This document shows positions 53,976 to 63,967 of a stretch of 64,000 bases of DNA, one piece after another. How positions within the stretch are numbered: position 1 is the stretch's first letter; the number at the start of each line of letters is the position of its first letter. The notes under the pieces are model-generated. The model saw only the letters and a list, made by a program, of their open reading frames with translations. It made no database searches and was not told where the DNA came from. The translations under genes were made by a program, and so were the position numbers. The DNA comes from an uncultured Prochlorococcus sp. (GTDB lineage: Bacteria; Cyanobacteriota; Cyanobacteriia; PCC-6307; Cyanobiaceae), in assembly GCA_902572825.1 (NCBI GenBank), contig CACGHD010000002.1:1-64000 (forward strand), read 5' to 3'.

Positions 53976-54958
53976 GAATTATATTCTGGGGAACACCTGA
54001 ATATTCAATTGCGAGCCTTGATATTTTTATTAAATCTAAGCACGAGGTAATTGGAGTAGTTAGCCAACCCGATAAGAAAAGATCTAGGGGAAATAAATTA
54101 ATATCCTCACCTGTTAAAAGCTTTGCCGAGCAAGAATCTATAAAAATTTATACTCCAGTAAATATCAGAGAAAATATAGATTTTATAAATGAACTTAAAT
54201 CACTATCTTGTGATCTATTTATTGTTATAGCTTACGGGAAAATATTACCCAAAGAGATATTGGAAATCCCAAAATTTGGATGTTGGAACGCACATGCTTC
54301 ATTACTTCCAAGATGGCGTGGTGCAGCCCCAATCCAATGGTCACTAATAAAAGGCGATGAATTTACTGGTGTAGGAATAATGAAAATGAATGAGGGACTA
54401 GATACTGGCGATTTATTATTGGAAGAAAAAATTAAAATTGGTAATGACGATAATTTCAATACACTATCAGTAAAACTTAGTATTTTATCTGCAAAATTAT
54501 TTTTAAATGCCACATCATTACTCGAAGAAAATATCTATAAAAATACTAATTCTCAATTAACAAAACAAAATTCCCTTGGAAGAGAAATTACTTACGCAAG
54601 AATGATTGAAAAATCAGACTTTAGAGTTGATTGGGGTAATGAGGCAATTGAAATTTCTCAAAAAATAAAAGGATTATACCCACGAGCAAATACAACCTTT
54701 AGAGGCAAGAACCTAAAAATACTTAAAATCAAAGTTTTGAGTAGTGATGAAATTAAAAATGAAAAATACTTTTTCATGAACAATTATTCAAGACCAGGTA
54801 TTATTCTTGCTGTAATGGAAAATGAAGGGATAATAATTTCAACTAAAACTGATCCGATTATTTTGTTAGAAGCAAAACTTGAAGGCAAAAACATTTCAAG
54901 CAAAAAGCAATTGATACAACAGTTAAAGCCATCAGTAGGAGAATATCTCTCAGATTAA
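53972..54958 (+). CDS. fmt: Methionyl-tRNA formyltransferase
   Basis: Formylates initiator Met-tRNA using 10-formyl-tetrahydrofolate. The GTG start at 53972 overlaps the tldE stop. Motifs: IIFWGTPEYSIASLD at the N-terminus, CWNAHASLLPRWRGAAPIQW (about 108-127) with the catalytic Asn and His, and GIMKMNEGLDTGDLLLEE with the catalytic Asp. The C-terminal tRNA-binding barrel is present; total 328 aa. It is convergent with terC, overlapping it by 4 bp. Confidence 0.95.
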   Translation: MRIIFWGTPEYSIASLDIFIKSKHEVIGVVSQPDKKRSRGNKLISSPVKSFAEQESIKIYTPVNIRENIDFINELKSLSCDLFIVIAYGKILPKEILEIPKFGCWNAHASLLPRWRGAAPIQWSLIKGDEFTGVGIMKMNEGLDTGDLLLEEKIKIGNDDNFNTLSVKLSILSAKLFLNATSLLEENIYKNTNSQLTKQNSLGREITYARMIEKSDFRVDWGNEAIEISQKIKGLYPRANTTFRGKNLKILKIKVLSSDEIKNEKYFFMNNYSRPGIILAVMENEGIIISTKTDPIILLEAKLEGKNISSKKQLIQQLKPSVGEYLSD

Positions 54959-55668
54959 GTTTTAGATTCTTTTTTAGAGAATCCCCAAATGAAGGCAAAA
55001 AGAATCAAAAAATAAAAATAATAGTCTGGGAGAATAGATTCTTTAATTAAGGTATTTAGTAAAAGTTTAATCCCCACTATTAAAATTGCTATGTAACCGG
55101 CTGTTTCTAATCTAGAAAATATATCCAGAAGTTTTAGAAAAATCCCCGATGTAAATCTTAAGGCTAATACTCCAATCACTGCTCCAAATATAATTAATAT
55201 GTATTGATCACTAATAGCTACTGCAGTAGTGATACTATCTATGGAAAAAGCAAAATCAGTAATTGAAAGAAGCGCTACAACCCTTAAGAACCTAAAATTA
55301 TTTTTATTATTATCTGTCCCATTTTCAGTGTTTTCTATATCTGAATTTAAAAAAACATTTGAGAAAAATAAGTATATTAAATAAAAACCAGCAAAAACTC
55401 TAATAAGAATAAACTTTAGAAGAACATTAGATAATATGATCAGAATAATCCTAAATAATAAAGATATTGTTATTCCAATATTTAAGGCTCTTGACCTTAA
55501 TTCTGAACTGTCGAGGGATTTAGTAAGAGAAGCTAGTGCGACAGCATTATCTGCCGATAATAATAATTCTAGAGCAATTAATATTGGTAAAAGTGTAAAG
55601 ATTTCGTACCAACTATCTACCTGATCTAGTGTGGGTATAAAAGAATTTATTGCAGCTGAATCCATCAA
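54955..55668 (-). CDS. TerC-family membrane protein
   Basis: A 237-aa protein with about seven transmembrane helices. The signature acidic motifs LLSADNAVALASL and SITDFAFSIDSITTA identify the TerC family (metal efflux, tellurium resistance; in plastids, thylakoid membrane insertion). A metal-exporting or membrane-protein assembly role is likely but cannot be chosen from sequence. It is convergent with fmt. Confidence 0.85.
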   Translation of the reverse strand: MMDSAAINSFIPTLDQVDSWYEIFTLLPILIALELLLSADNAVALASLTKSLDSSELRSRALNIGITISLLFRIILIILSNVLLKFILIRVFAGFYLIYLFFSNVFLNSDIENTENGTDNNKNNFRFLRVVALLSITDFAFSIDSITTAVAISDQYILIIFGAVIGVLALRFTSGIFLKLLDIFSRLETAGYIAILIVGIKLLLNTLIKESILPDYYFYFLILFAFIWGFSKKESKT

Positions 55669-55739
55669 ATATTATTCACAATCAGTATAAAATCTAATAT
55701 AATGTATCGGATATTTGTAATCAAGATTGATAACTATAA

Positions 55740-58700
55740 ATGAGTTTAAATACTTTAGTTGATTATATTTCGAACTCACAAATTACTTCTGAATTAATAA
55801 AAAGAATTTCAAAAAATAATGAATTAAATATTGTTGGTTCAAGTAGATATGCAAAATCAATAATCTTAGATAGCATCGCAAAAAAAGAGAAAAAAAATAT
55901 ATTATTAATTTGTCCTAATGCAGAAATTGCCTACAAATGGATTGGTTATTTTGAAAGTATAAATGATAAAGCAGTTTTATATTATCCTCCAACAGAACAT
56001 CTACCATACTCATCAATTAATAAATCCAAAGAAATTGAATTTAGTCAGCTTACTGTTTTATCGAAATTAATAAAAAAAGAGAAAAATGAACTTAATATTG
56101 TTATATCAACAGAGAGATCACTACAACCTCATCTAATAAATAAAAACTTATTAATTGAAAACAAGTTAGATTTGCAAAAAGGGGTTCAAATCGAGATTCA
56201 AGAATTAGCAAATAAACTTACTTTGCTTGGTTATACGAAGGATAATGTTACTTCAACAGAGGGATTCTGGACTAGGAGAGGAGAAATAATAGATATTTAT
56301 CCTGTCAATAATGAGTTTCCTATAAGATTAGAATTTTTTGATAATGTAATTGAGAAGATAAGAGAATATGATCCCCATACACAGAAAACATTAGAAAGTA
56401 TCAATAATATTGAAATAATACAGGCTGGATTTGATTTGCTAATTAAAGATAAGTTAAATAATTTTTCTAAGAATGGTATTTTTAATTCAGAAGATATAAA
56501 TAAAAATAATCTTGATCGTTATTTAGGAATAATTGAAAAAGAACCCTCAAACATAATAGATTTTATTGATAGAGAAACAATTCTTGTTATTGATGAATTA
56601 GAAGATTGTACGAAATTTGCAAATAATTGGTATCTAGATTCAGAAAGTAATTTTGATAATTGTGAGTATGAATTAAATGAAAACCTTAAAAATAACGATA
56701 TTAATTTAGAGGCCAAACCTAATTTACATTTAAAGTTTGACGAAATATTAAATTCACTAGGAAATTTTAAGTTGATAAAATTTTATGAATTTGAATCAAA
56801 AGTCAATATTGATAATAAGTTTTTGTTAAATGATAAAAGAATAAATTCATACTCTAAAAATATAGGAAAATTATCCAATGATATAAATAAAAATATAAAA
56901 AATAATGAAAAAGTATGGATACTATCAGCACAGCCGTTGAGAACCAGGACTTTACTTTTTGAGCACGAATGTAATACAAACTTCTTAAGCAATTCTAATG
57001 ATATTGATGAAGCATTTAAGTCAATTAATAATTCAATTCCTTTAATTTTAAAAAATAAGAACAATTACGAAATCGAAGGTTTTTATCTTCCGATATGGAA
57101 AGTTGTCCTGATGACAGATAAAGAATTATTTTCACAACAATCTCTTTTTAATAATGTATTCATAAGAAGAAAAAAAAGAAGTGTAAATTCAAATATAAAT
57201 GTAAATAAGATTAATCCCGGGGATTTTATAGTTCATAAAAATCATGGAATAGGAAAATTTTTAAAAATAGAAAAAATAAATATAACTGGAGATTCAAGAG
57301 ATTATTTAGTCATTCAGTATCAAGATGGGAAGATAAGTGTTGCCGCTGATCAACTTGGTAGTGTTAACAGATATAGATCAAGTGGAAAAATAAAGCCAAA
57401 AATAAATAAATTAGGAGGGACGGAATGGGAAAGAATAAAAGATAAAAATAAGAAACAAATCAAAAAAGTTGCCGTCGATATTTTAAAACTTTATGCAAAG
57501 AGAGAAAAATTAAAGGGTTACATTTATCCAGAAGATGGTCCTTGGCAAGATGAATTAGAGGAATCATTCCCTTATCAACCAACACCTGATCAAATTACTG
57601 CTGTAGAAGAAATAAAATCTGATATGGAAAGCGATAAGCCAATGGATAGACTAGTTTGTGGAGATGTAGGATTTGGCAAAACAGAAGTCGCTGTCCGGGC
57701 TATTTTTAAAGCTATTACATCAGGTAAACAGGTAATATTATTAGCACCAACAACAATCCTAGCTCAGCAACATTGGAGAACAATAAACAATAGATTTTCA
57801 CCTTATCCAATAAAAGTATCCTTACTCAACAGATTCAAAACCGTTAATGAAAGAAAGGAAATCTATGCAGGCTTGAAAAATAACAAAATTGATTTAGTTG
57901 TAGCTACGCACCAAATTTTAGGAAAAGAAATAGAAATTAAAAACTTAGGACTACTTGTTATTGATGAAGAACAAAGATTTGGAGTAAAGCAAAAGGAGAA
58001 AATTAAAAAGATCAAAACCAACATAGACGTTTTAACTCTCTCGGCAACTCCAATTCCAAGGACTCTTTATATGAGCTTATCTGGACTAAGACAGATGAGC
58101 TTACTTAATACTCCTCCTCCATCAAGAAGATCAATAAAAACATATTTATCTGAAATAGATATGGATGTTATAAGAACTGCCATTAATCAAGAACTTGATA
58201 GGGGAGGTCAAATTTTTTATGTTCTTCCAAGAATTTCTGATATTGATCAAGCTATAAACAAATTAAAAAATATGTTTCCAAGCTTAAAATTTATTGTTGC
58301 TCATGGGCAAATGAACGAAACAGAGCTTGAAAATGCAATGATTGCCTTTAATAATGGAGAAGTAGATCTAATGATATGCACAACGATAATTGAAAGTGGA
58401 TTAGACATCCCTAAAGTAAATACAATCATTATTGAAGATTCTCACAAATTTGGCCTTTCACAACTTTATCAACTTAGAGGAAGAGTAGGCAGAAGCGGTG
58501 TACAAGCACATGCTTGGTTATTTTATCCAAATATAAATAAAATTAATGACGCTGCAAAACAAAGATTGAAAGCTATAAAAGACTTTTCAGAACTAGGAAG
58601 TGGATACCAACTTGCAATGAAAGATATGGAAATAAGAGGTGTTGGTAGTTTACTAGGAGAAGAACAAAGTGGAAAGGTTAATGCTATTGGATATGATTTA

Positions 58701-59249
58701 TATATAGAAATGCTCCATGAGGCTATTTCAGAAATCAGTGGGCAAGAAATACCAGAAGTTAACGACACTCAAATTGATCTACCAATAAATGCATTTATAC
58801 CTGCAACATGGATATTAAACAGAGAAGAGAAGCTTGAGGCTTACAAATCTGCTACTGAATGTTCAAATAATTATGAATTAACTGAATTAGCTACAGACTG
58901 GGTTAATAGATATGGAAACTTACCTAAACCTGTTGAGTCTTTAATTATGATAATGAGATTAAAATTACTAGCAAAAAAATGTGGTTTTAATAAGATCAAG
59001 CTTAAAAAGCCAAACATACTGATAGAGACAAAATTAAAAAATTCTACTTTTAAAATACTTAAAAATTCTTTGGCAAGTAGTGTTCAAAATAAATTTAATT
59101 TTAATGAAGGCGAACAATTATCAATCATCACTATAAGAGGTTTAGGTGCAACTGAAATTCAAAATCAAATTGATCAACTAATATTGTGGTTCGGGTCTTT
59201 TGAAAGAGAAATAAAGAATTTCGATAAAGAACTTATTAAAAGAGAATAA
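55740..59249 (+). CDS. mfd: Transcription-repair coupling factor
   Basis: ATP-dependent DNA translocase of 1169 aa that removes stalled RNA polymerase and recruits UvrA. Domains in order: UvrB-like N-terminal part, the RNA polymerase-interacting CarD-like domain (NPGDFIVHKNHGIGKFL), the RecG-type helicase core with Walker A GDVGFGKTEVA and Walker B DEEQRFG, the motif VI region QLRGRVGRSG, the translocation motif near GSGYQLAMKDMEIRGVGSLL, and the C-terminal D7 regulatory domain. All helicase motifs look intact. uvrC lies elsewhere in the window. Confidence 0.97.
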   Translation: MSLNTLVDYISNSQITSELIKRISKNNELNIVGSSRYAKSIILDSIAKKEKKNILLICPNAEIAYKWIGYFESINDKAVLYYPPTEHLPYSSINKSKEIEFSQLTVLSKLIKKEKNELNIVISTERSLQPHLINKNLLIENKLDLQKGVQIEIQELANKLTLLGYTKDNVTSTEGFWTRRGEIIDIYPVNNEFPIRLEFFDNVIEKIREYDPHTQKTLESINNIEIIQAGFDLLIKDKLNNFSKNGIFNSEDINKNNLDRYLGIIEKEPSNIIDFIDRETILVIDELEDCTKFANNWYLDSESNFDNCEYELNENLKNNDINLEAKPNLHLKFDEILNSLGNFKLIKFYEFESKVNIDNKFLLNDKRINSYSKNIGKLSNDINKNIKNNEKVWILSAQPLRTRTLLFEHECNTNFLSNSNDIDEAFKSINNSIPLILKNKNNYEIEGFYLPIWKVVLMTDKELFSQQSLFNNVFIRRKKRSVNSNINVNKINPGDFIVHKNHGIGKFLKIEKINITGDSRDYLVIQYQDGKISVAADQLGSVNRYRSSGKIKPKINKLGGTEWERIKDKNKKQIKKVAVDILKLYAKREKLKGYIYPEDGPWQDELEESFPYQPTPDQITAVEEIKSDMESDKPMDRLVCGDVGFGKTEVAVRAIFKAITSGKQVILLAPTTILAQQHWRTINNRFSPYPIKVSLLNRFKTVNERKEIYAGLKNNKIDLVVATHQILGKEIEIKNLGLLVIDEEQRFGVKQKEKIKKIKTNIDVLTLSATPIPRTLYMSLSGLRQMSLLNTPPPSRRSIKTYLSEIDMDVIRTAINQELDRGGQIFYVLPRISDIDQAINKLKNMFPSLKFIVAHGQMNETELENAMIAFNNGEVDLMICTTIIESGLDIPKVNTIIIEDSHKFGLSQLYQLRGRVGRSGVQAHAWLFYPNINKINDAAKQRLKAIKDFSELGSGYQLAMKDMEIRGVGSLLGEEQSGKVNAIGYDLYIEMLHEAISEISGQEIPEVNDTQIDLPINAFIPATWILNREEKLEAYKSATECSNNYELTELATDWVNRYGNLPKPVESLIMIMRLKLLAKKCGFNKIKLKKPNILIETKLKNSTFKILKNSLASSVQNKFNFNEGEQLSIITIRGLGATEIQNQIDQLILWFGSFEREIKNFDKELIKRE

Positions 59250-59321
59250 ATTATTAAATAATTACTTAAAATCCGCGAATCAGTTTAATTTCGGTTAGGT
59301 TAAAAAAAATTTATTTATTTT

Positions 59322-59483
59322 ATGGGTGAATATATAGACGTCGGAATACAATCTTCGATTTTACCCTTATCAATTATTCTTTCATCAATTGCACTTGGCA
59401 TATTTGCATTATTCGGAGAAGAAGCAGAAAATGATGATGATGATTCTGATTCAGGAAGCGGTGGCCTAATGCAACCTATTTGA
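59322..59483 (+). CDS. Small acidic membrane protein after mfd
   Basis: A 53-aa ORF: one transmembrane helix (LPLSIILSSIALGIFALFG, residues 14-32) followed by a cluster of aspartates and a SGSGGLMQPI end. The clean ATG start and the strongly patterned sequence favour a real conserved protein; I think related sequences follow mfd in other picocyanobacteria. Function unknown. Confidence 0.6.
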   Translation: MGEYIDVGIQSSILPLSIILSSIALGIFALFGEEAENDDDDSDSGSGGLMQPI

Positions 59484-59485
59484 AA

Positions 59486-59854
59486 CTATTTATAAACAAT
59501 TTGTTTAGACTTTCTCTTAGAGACTTTAAATAACCTATTAAAAGAACCTATAATTAAAATAAGAGCAGTAAAAGAAGACACAAAAATAAAAGTCACCAAA
59601 AATATTTCATAGAGATATGAAAAGAGTTGAATTAATAATAAAAAAGATTTATTAAATGTCGAAGGTAGATTTTGTAACAGCAATTTTTTATTAGGAATTA
59701 AATAATTTATATAAATTAATAAAACACTCAAAATAAACAAAAAGGAAGCTTCAGTAAATAGTCTTTTTTTAGATTTTCTTCTTAAATTTAATTTATTTTT
59801 AAAAATATATTTTTCATTTTTAATATTCAAATTTGGAATTTTTAAATCTGCCAT
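59486..59854 (-). CDS. Membrane protein in the DUF4335/DUF3038 neighbourhood, unknown function
   Basis: 122-aa protein with a basic N-terminus and two transmembrane helices (about residues 34-51 and 82-103), the loop between them moderately polar. No known family. It is followed by convergent small membrane peptide gene at 2 bp and lies 88 bp downstream of the DUF4335 gene on the same strand. Confidence 0.55.
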   Translation of the reverse strand: MADLKIPNLNIKNEKYIFKNKLNLRRKSKKRLFTEASFLFILSVLLIYINYLIPNKKLLLQNLPSTFNKSFLLLIQLFSYLYEIFLVTFIFVSSFTALILIIGSFNRLFKVSKRKSKQIVYK

Positions 59855-59942
59855 AAATCAAAGCTCAAAAAATAAATTTGAATAACTCTGAAAAGAAATT
59901 AACCCATAGTATCGTGTTTGTATTTAAGATGCTAATTGCTCT

Positions 59943-60533
59943 TTATTCAGGACTTATTAGTTCTTTTTTTTCTATATTTTCGAAAGGACTATAAAAATAA
60001 ATAAAAGAAGAAGAGAATAGAATTAAAGAGCAAATTGCAATAAAAGGTGGAATGAAGAAATTGAAAAATTTAACATTTTTATTTAACCCAAATCTTAATT
60101 TTTTAGCAATTTTAATAGGTATATCAGTTTTTTTTATTCTTACTTTTGGCGATTCATTTAACTGATCAAAACAATTTATTGTATCTGAAAGCAATGAATT
60201 ACCAATCTTTAAAACTAAAGGCTTTACATTTGGTTTAGAGCTCTTGAGAAGAATATTATGAATGTGGAGATTTTCGGCTTTAATATCAATTAATTTAGAT
60301 TCATATATTGGGATTTCGTTTTTGATTAAAAGATTTGAATAAATATAAAAAGCATTCATAATAGGCCCTAAATGTTCAATTTTTCCTTCTATAAGTGGTT
60401 TATCAGCTATGGTTAATTTCCATTGAGAAATTATAGATATTTGATCTTTAATTTCATTATTGGAATAATCTGGCAATCCGATTATTTCGAGACTTGCTGA
60501 AGATTGATGAAATGACAATTTATTCTGAATCAT
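59943..60533 (-). CDS. DUF4335 domain protein
   Basis: 196-aa protein whose N-terminal half (SASLEIIGLP, QWKLTIADKPLIEGKIEHLG, and a following helix) matches the cyanobacterial DUF4335 domain. A transmembrane helix (about residues 162-182, FIPPFIAICSLILFSSSFIY) lies near the C-terminus. Directly downstream of the DUF3038 gene (1-bp gap), the standard partner of this family. Function unknown. Confidence 0.72.
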   Translation of the reverse strand: MIQNKLSFHQSSASLEIIGLPDYSNNEIKDQISIISQWKLTIADKPLIEGKIEHLGPIMNAFYIYSNLLIKNEIPIYESKLIDIKAENLHIHNILLKSSKPNVKPLVLKIGNSLLSDTINCFDQLNESPKVRIKKTDIPIKIAKKLRFGLNKNVKFFNFFIPPFIAICSLILFSSSFIYFYSPFENIEKKELISPE

Positions 60534-60534
60534 A

Positions 60535-61059
60535 TTAAAAATCGTATAAAAAATTCTTCAACTTTTGATAACCCTGATTTGAAATGCAAAAAGATAAAAT
60601 AAGTAGAGATTTTACGATTATCTCATCATTTTCAGCTTGATTTAAAAGCTTTTTCACTCTCATACTATCTATATTAAATCTCTCTTTAATCAACTCAATA
60701 AATCTCTTATTAAAATCATCCCAAATCACTGAATTCTCTTCTATGTCTTCTTTAGATTTAAGTATCTCTCTGATATAAGGATATAAATATTTAGACATTT
60801 CAACTGTAATCTTAATTAAGGCATCGAATTCGTTAAGTTTAATATTGTTAGTAACATAAGATTTTCTCAATGGATTATTGTTCCTTAATTTCCAAATGGT
60901 CACTTTATTTGGAAAAACCTTATTAAGATTAAGTCTATTTGATAAGGCGTAAAGGGACTGGATACCATTTAAGTCAATAGTTTCTAATATTAATAATAAT
61001 AAATCAAGCTTCTCTATAGAATTTCTTGATACCTGATTTCCTCTAGTTAAAACTGAAAT
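60535..61059 (-). CDS. DUF3038 domain protein with no canonical start codon
   Basis: Clear DUF3038 protein. A canonical start exists only at GTG 60903, giving 122 aa, but the in-frame sequence upstream is plainly conserved protein (SIEKLDLLLLILETIDLNG, then SLYALSNRLNLNKVFPNKV) and stays open to a TAA at 61066-61068. Between that stop and 60903 there is no ATG, GTG or TTG; the only near-start is ATT at 61057-61059, which would give 174 aa, the family's usual size. Either an AUU start is used or the gene has lost its start. It lies 1 bp from the DUF4335 gene and 39 bp downstream of the DUF2949 gene. Confidence 0.65.
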   Translation of the reverse strand: MSVLTRGNQVSRNSIEKLDLLLLILETIDLNGIQSLYALSNRLNLNKVFPNKVTIWKLRNNNPLRKSYVTNNIKLNEFDALIKITVEMSKYLYPYIREILKSKEDIEENSVIWDDFNKRFIELIKERFNIDSMRVKKLLNQAENDEIIVKSLLILSFCISNQGYQKLKNFLYDF

Positions 61060-61098
61060 TGTTCTTTATTGGATTATGGATAAATTATAACAGGATTA

Positions 61099-61296
61099 TT
61101 AATCGATTTTTTGAAATAAAAATGAATATAACTTATCTAGTTCTTCAATAGTTAGCATTCCATAACTCCATAATATTATGGGTAATGGAGTGTTATTTTT
61201 TATAGATAATTTTATGCCAAGTTCAATAGTGGATTCATCTAAACCTAATACATTAAATAAATAAATTATCATTTCTCTAGATATAAAATTATTCAT
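61099..61296 (-). CDS. DUF2949 family protein
   Basis: A 65-aa helical protein: IIYLFNVLGLDESTIELGIK then LPIILWSYGMLTIEELDKLY, the DUF2949 pattern. It is a cyanobacterial family of unknown function. The gene lies 5 bp downstream of the UbiH-like monooxygenase gene on the same strand, probably one transcript with the DUF3038 and DUF4335 genes. Confidence 0.75.
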   Translation of the reverse strand: MNNFISREMIIYLFNVLGLDESTIELGIKLSIKNNTPLPIILWSYGMLTIEELDKLYSFLFQKID

Positions 61297-61301
61297 TAAT
61301 T

Positions 61302-62456
61302 CTATTTAATACTTGAATAAATTAGAGATTTAGTCATTTGATTTAGGACTAATTTTCTTGTAAAAAGAAATTTGTTTAAAAGTAAAAATGAAAATTTCCT
61401 AATTGGAAATAAAAAAACGTTTCTATTAGCAAAAATTGAAATCAATGAGTCAGTTATAAAAATTGTGAAGATAATATCTAAAATCCTGCTTGAAAAATAC
61501 TTAAATTTAAATAATATCAATTGCATTTTAGTAATAGCAGTATTTTTATTAAGAAGATCATAAATAGTATTAACATCTCTCCAACAAGTATTTAGACCTT
61601 GACCACCAACGGGATGAAATGTATGAAATGCATCTCCTACAAAAACAAATTTTTTAAAATTTAAAACTGGTAAATTTAAGGATAATGAAACAGGAAAAAT
61701 ATTAAATTCGCCAATTATTTGGTCCAATTTAAATTCATCTGGCAAGATTGTTGATAAATTATCCATTAAAAAATTCTTGTCAGAATTTAACCTTTCAATT
61801 GCCTTTAATGTATTTGAAGTCCAAATTACTTGATATAAGTTTTTTTCTAAAGGTAATAATGCAAGTGGGCCTTCTTTTCTAAAAATTTCATAAGCACGCT
61901 TTTCACAATGACCTCTAAGAGAAACTTTAAAAGTTAAACAAGATTGACTGTAAGATTTTTTTATATCAACAAAATCTAATAATTTTTTATCAAGTGAGTT
62001 TGCTCCTGTTGAAAAGAACTGATAATCAAATAATATTTTTTTACGCAACAATCTCTGGGGTGTCATAAAAAAAATATTTTCATAATTATCCATCTCTTGA
62101 AAAAATACGTTCATGAGATCCGAATGTTTTACTACCCAGCCAATATTTTCAGCAGAACTTATATCTTCATCTAAGTCAAAGGTTGATAAATTGGCAGTAG
62201 CAGAAGTTAGGCTATCTGAAATTGAAAGGGTATTAAAGCCAAATAAAAATGGTTCTAATTTTTCCCAAAGTCCGAATTTAGATAAGATTTTTCTTGTTGA
62301 GTGAGTAATTGCATAAGTTTTATCTTTATCAATTAATCTATCCTTTGTTAATAAATCAGTTAAAAAAATATTGCAATCAAATTTTGAAAGTGCAATTGAA
62401 AGTAATAATCCTGTTGGACCTGATCCAACAATTTTAAAATTGAATTTATTTTTCAT
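61302..62456 (-). CDS. FAD-dependent monooxygenase, UbiH/VisC-like
   Basis: 384-aa flavoprotein hydroxylase. The Rossmann FAD motif is KIVGSGPTGLLLSIALSKFD near the N-terminus, and the second FAD motif with the catalytic-site shape is FVGDAFHTFHPVGGQGLNT (about residue 270). The substrate is uncertain: the UbiH family hydroxylates aromatic or quinone rings, and cyanobacteria lack ubiquinone, so a plastoquinone- or phylloquinone-related role is possible. The end is followed at 5 bp by DUF2949. Confidence 0.78.
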   Translation of the reverse strand: MKNKFNFKIVGSGPTGLLLSIALSKFDCNIFLTDLLTKDRLIDKDKTYAITHSTRKILSKFGLWEKLEPFLFGFNTLSISDSLTSATANLSTFDLDEDISSAENIGWVVKHSDLMNVFFQEMDNYENIFFMTPQRLLRKKILFDYQFFSTGANSLDKKLLDFVDIKKSYSQSCLTFKVSLRGHCEKRAYEIFRKEGPLALLPLEKNLYQVIWTSNTLKAIERLNSDKNFLMDNLSTILPDEFKLDQIIGEFNIFPVSLSLNLPVLNFKKFVFVGDAFHTFHPVGGQGLNTCWRDVNTIYDLLNKNTAITKMQLILFKFKYFSSRILDIIFTIFITDSLISIFANRNVFLFPIRKFSFLLLNKFLFTRKLVLNQMTKSLIYSSIK

Positions 62457-62475
62457 CAGATTATATAAGTATCAA

Positions 62476-63117
62476 CTATCCATTCAAATAAATATAGCAA
62501 ATTTCCTCAAATGCTGGTCTTAATAAATAGGGATACTCTCCAACCCATAAGTTAATTTCAGGAAGCCAAGCATCGGTCAAATAAAAATCTCTATCAAAAT
62601 TACGGTTATCAGATGTTATTAAACATCTAATACTCGAACCCACCCTAATTTGACTGTGCTTATTTTCCATAGGAAAACTTAATTTTTCCAAATAACCATC
62701 TTCATCTTCTAATTCAAGTACTAACCAAGTCCTTTTGTTTTCGATAACTTCTAATCGACCTTGCCTATTAGATTGTTCTCTTGAACTTTCTATCTTTTCT
62801 GTTTTATAGATATCTGATATGTAGCCATCAAATATAGAATAAAATTTATATTTTCTTATTTTCAAATTTTTTCTACTTGATTCCAAAATTGGACCCCAGA
62901 TGATATACAAAAAGAAACCTACACATAGGAATAACCAAAAATTATTAGTTTGATCTCCAGTCGAACTAATAATTAAAGAGATAAATCCACCTATTGAAGA
63001 AACTATTACTCTTTGAAGAATTTTTCTCGGATTCCCCAACGCGTACTTAAATTGACTTCCTGTACCAACTGCAGGAATAAGTTTTGAAATTTGACTTGAA
63101 TTAATTGGAATTAACAT
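62476..63117 (-). CDS. Conserved membrane protein, function unknown
   Basis: 213-aa protein with two adjacent transmembrane helices (about residues 36-52 and 60-77) and a soluble C-terminal domain of about 130 residues rich in beta strands (KRTWLVLELEDEDGYLEKL, VGSSIRCLITSDNRNFDRD). The layout suits a thylakoid or plasma membrane protein with a cytoplasmic domain. I do not recognise the family. It lies 1 bp downstream of dapB. Confidence 0.65.
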   Translation of the reverse strand: MLIPINSSQISKLIPAVGTGSQFKYALGNPRKILQRVIVSSIGGFISLIISSTGDQTNNFWLFLCVGFFLYIIWGPILESSRKNLKIRKYKFYSIFDGYISDIYKTEKIESSREQSNRQGRLEVIENKRTWLVLELEDEDGYLEKLSFPMENKHSQIRVGSSIRCLITSDNRNFDRDFYLTDAWLPEINLWVGEYPYLLRPAFEEICYIYLNG

Positions 63118-63118
63118 T

Positions 63119-63967
63119 TTAAAAAATCAATTTTTCAAGTCCATAAACTAAAGTTTCATAATTACCAATTTTTTTAATAGCCTGTAAAACTCCTGGCATA
63201 TATGCCTTTCTATCAATAGTGTCATGCTTAATTGTGTATGTTTCACCTGGAGATCCCATAATTACTAACTGATGAGCGAGTAATCCTGGTAATCGTACAG
63301 AATGTATATTAATTCCTGAATCTCTAAGCCCACCCCTTACACCTTTCAATGACTCAGACTCTTTTACTAAATTCTGATTAAATTTCTTTGGATATTCTTC
63401 AATCATTTCTGCAGTTTTTATACACGTCCCACTAGGAGAATCAGCTTTTTGATTATGATGCATTTCTATTAATTCAATATTGTCATAAAACCTTGCAGCT
63501 ACCGATGCCGCTTGCTGAAGAAGAACCATACCTACTGAAAAATTTGGAATTATTGCACAACCTACCGATGCTTTTTGAGCAAAAACAGACAAATCTTGTA
63601 TTTGCGAAGGGCTTAGACCTGTAGTTCCTACTACTGGTGATACACCATATGCAATAGCTGATCTGGTATTTTCATACACAGAATCAGGATGAGTAAAATC
63701 AACCAGCACAGGTTTGATTTTTTCATTTCTATAATTTTGACTAACAGAACATAAAGATCCTTCAAAATCATTTGAAACAAAGACATCACAATTTTCAACA
63801 TTTAATAATTCAGAAATATTTGAGCCATTGTTCCTTTCATTTATGTCGATTGCTGCAACAAGTTCACAATCTGTTGAATTTAATACAGTATTAACAACTT
63901 CTCTACCCATTCTGCCTAAAGCTCCGGAAACTAGTACTGGTATGGGTTCTTTGGGATTTTCAATCAT
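63119..63967 (-). CDS. dapB: 4-hydroxy-tetrahydrodipicolinate reductase
   Basis: Second committed step of lysine and diaminopimelate synthesis, NAD(P)H-dependent. The 282-aa enzyme has the N-terminal nucleotide loop [10 protein letters not shown] (residues 15-24), [10 protein letters not shown] and the catalytic segment [14 protein letters not shown], the HHxx...K signature. With dapF and dacB at the other end of the window it supplies peptidoglycan cross-link chemistry. Its ATG lies near 63967, with an AT-rich upstream region reaching the window end. Confidence 0.96.
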   Translation of the reverse strand: MIENPKEPIPVLVSGALGRMGREVVNTVLNSTDCELVAAIDINERNNGSNISELLNVENCDVFVSNDFEGSLCSVSQNYRNEKIKPVLVDFTHPDSVYENTRSAIAYGVSPVVGTTGLSPSQIQDLSVFAQKASVGCAIIPNFSVGMVLLQQAASVAARFYDNIELIEMHHNQKADSPSGTCIKTAEMIEEYPKKFNQNLVKESESLKGVRGGLRDSGINIHSVRLPGLLAHQLVIMGSPGETYTIKHDTIDRKAYMPGVLQAIKKIGNYETLVYGLEKLIF

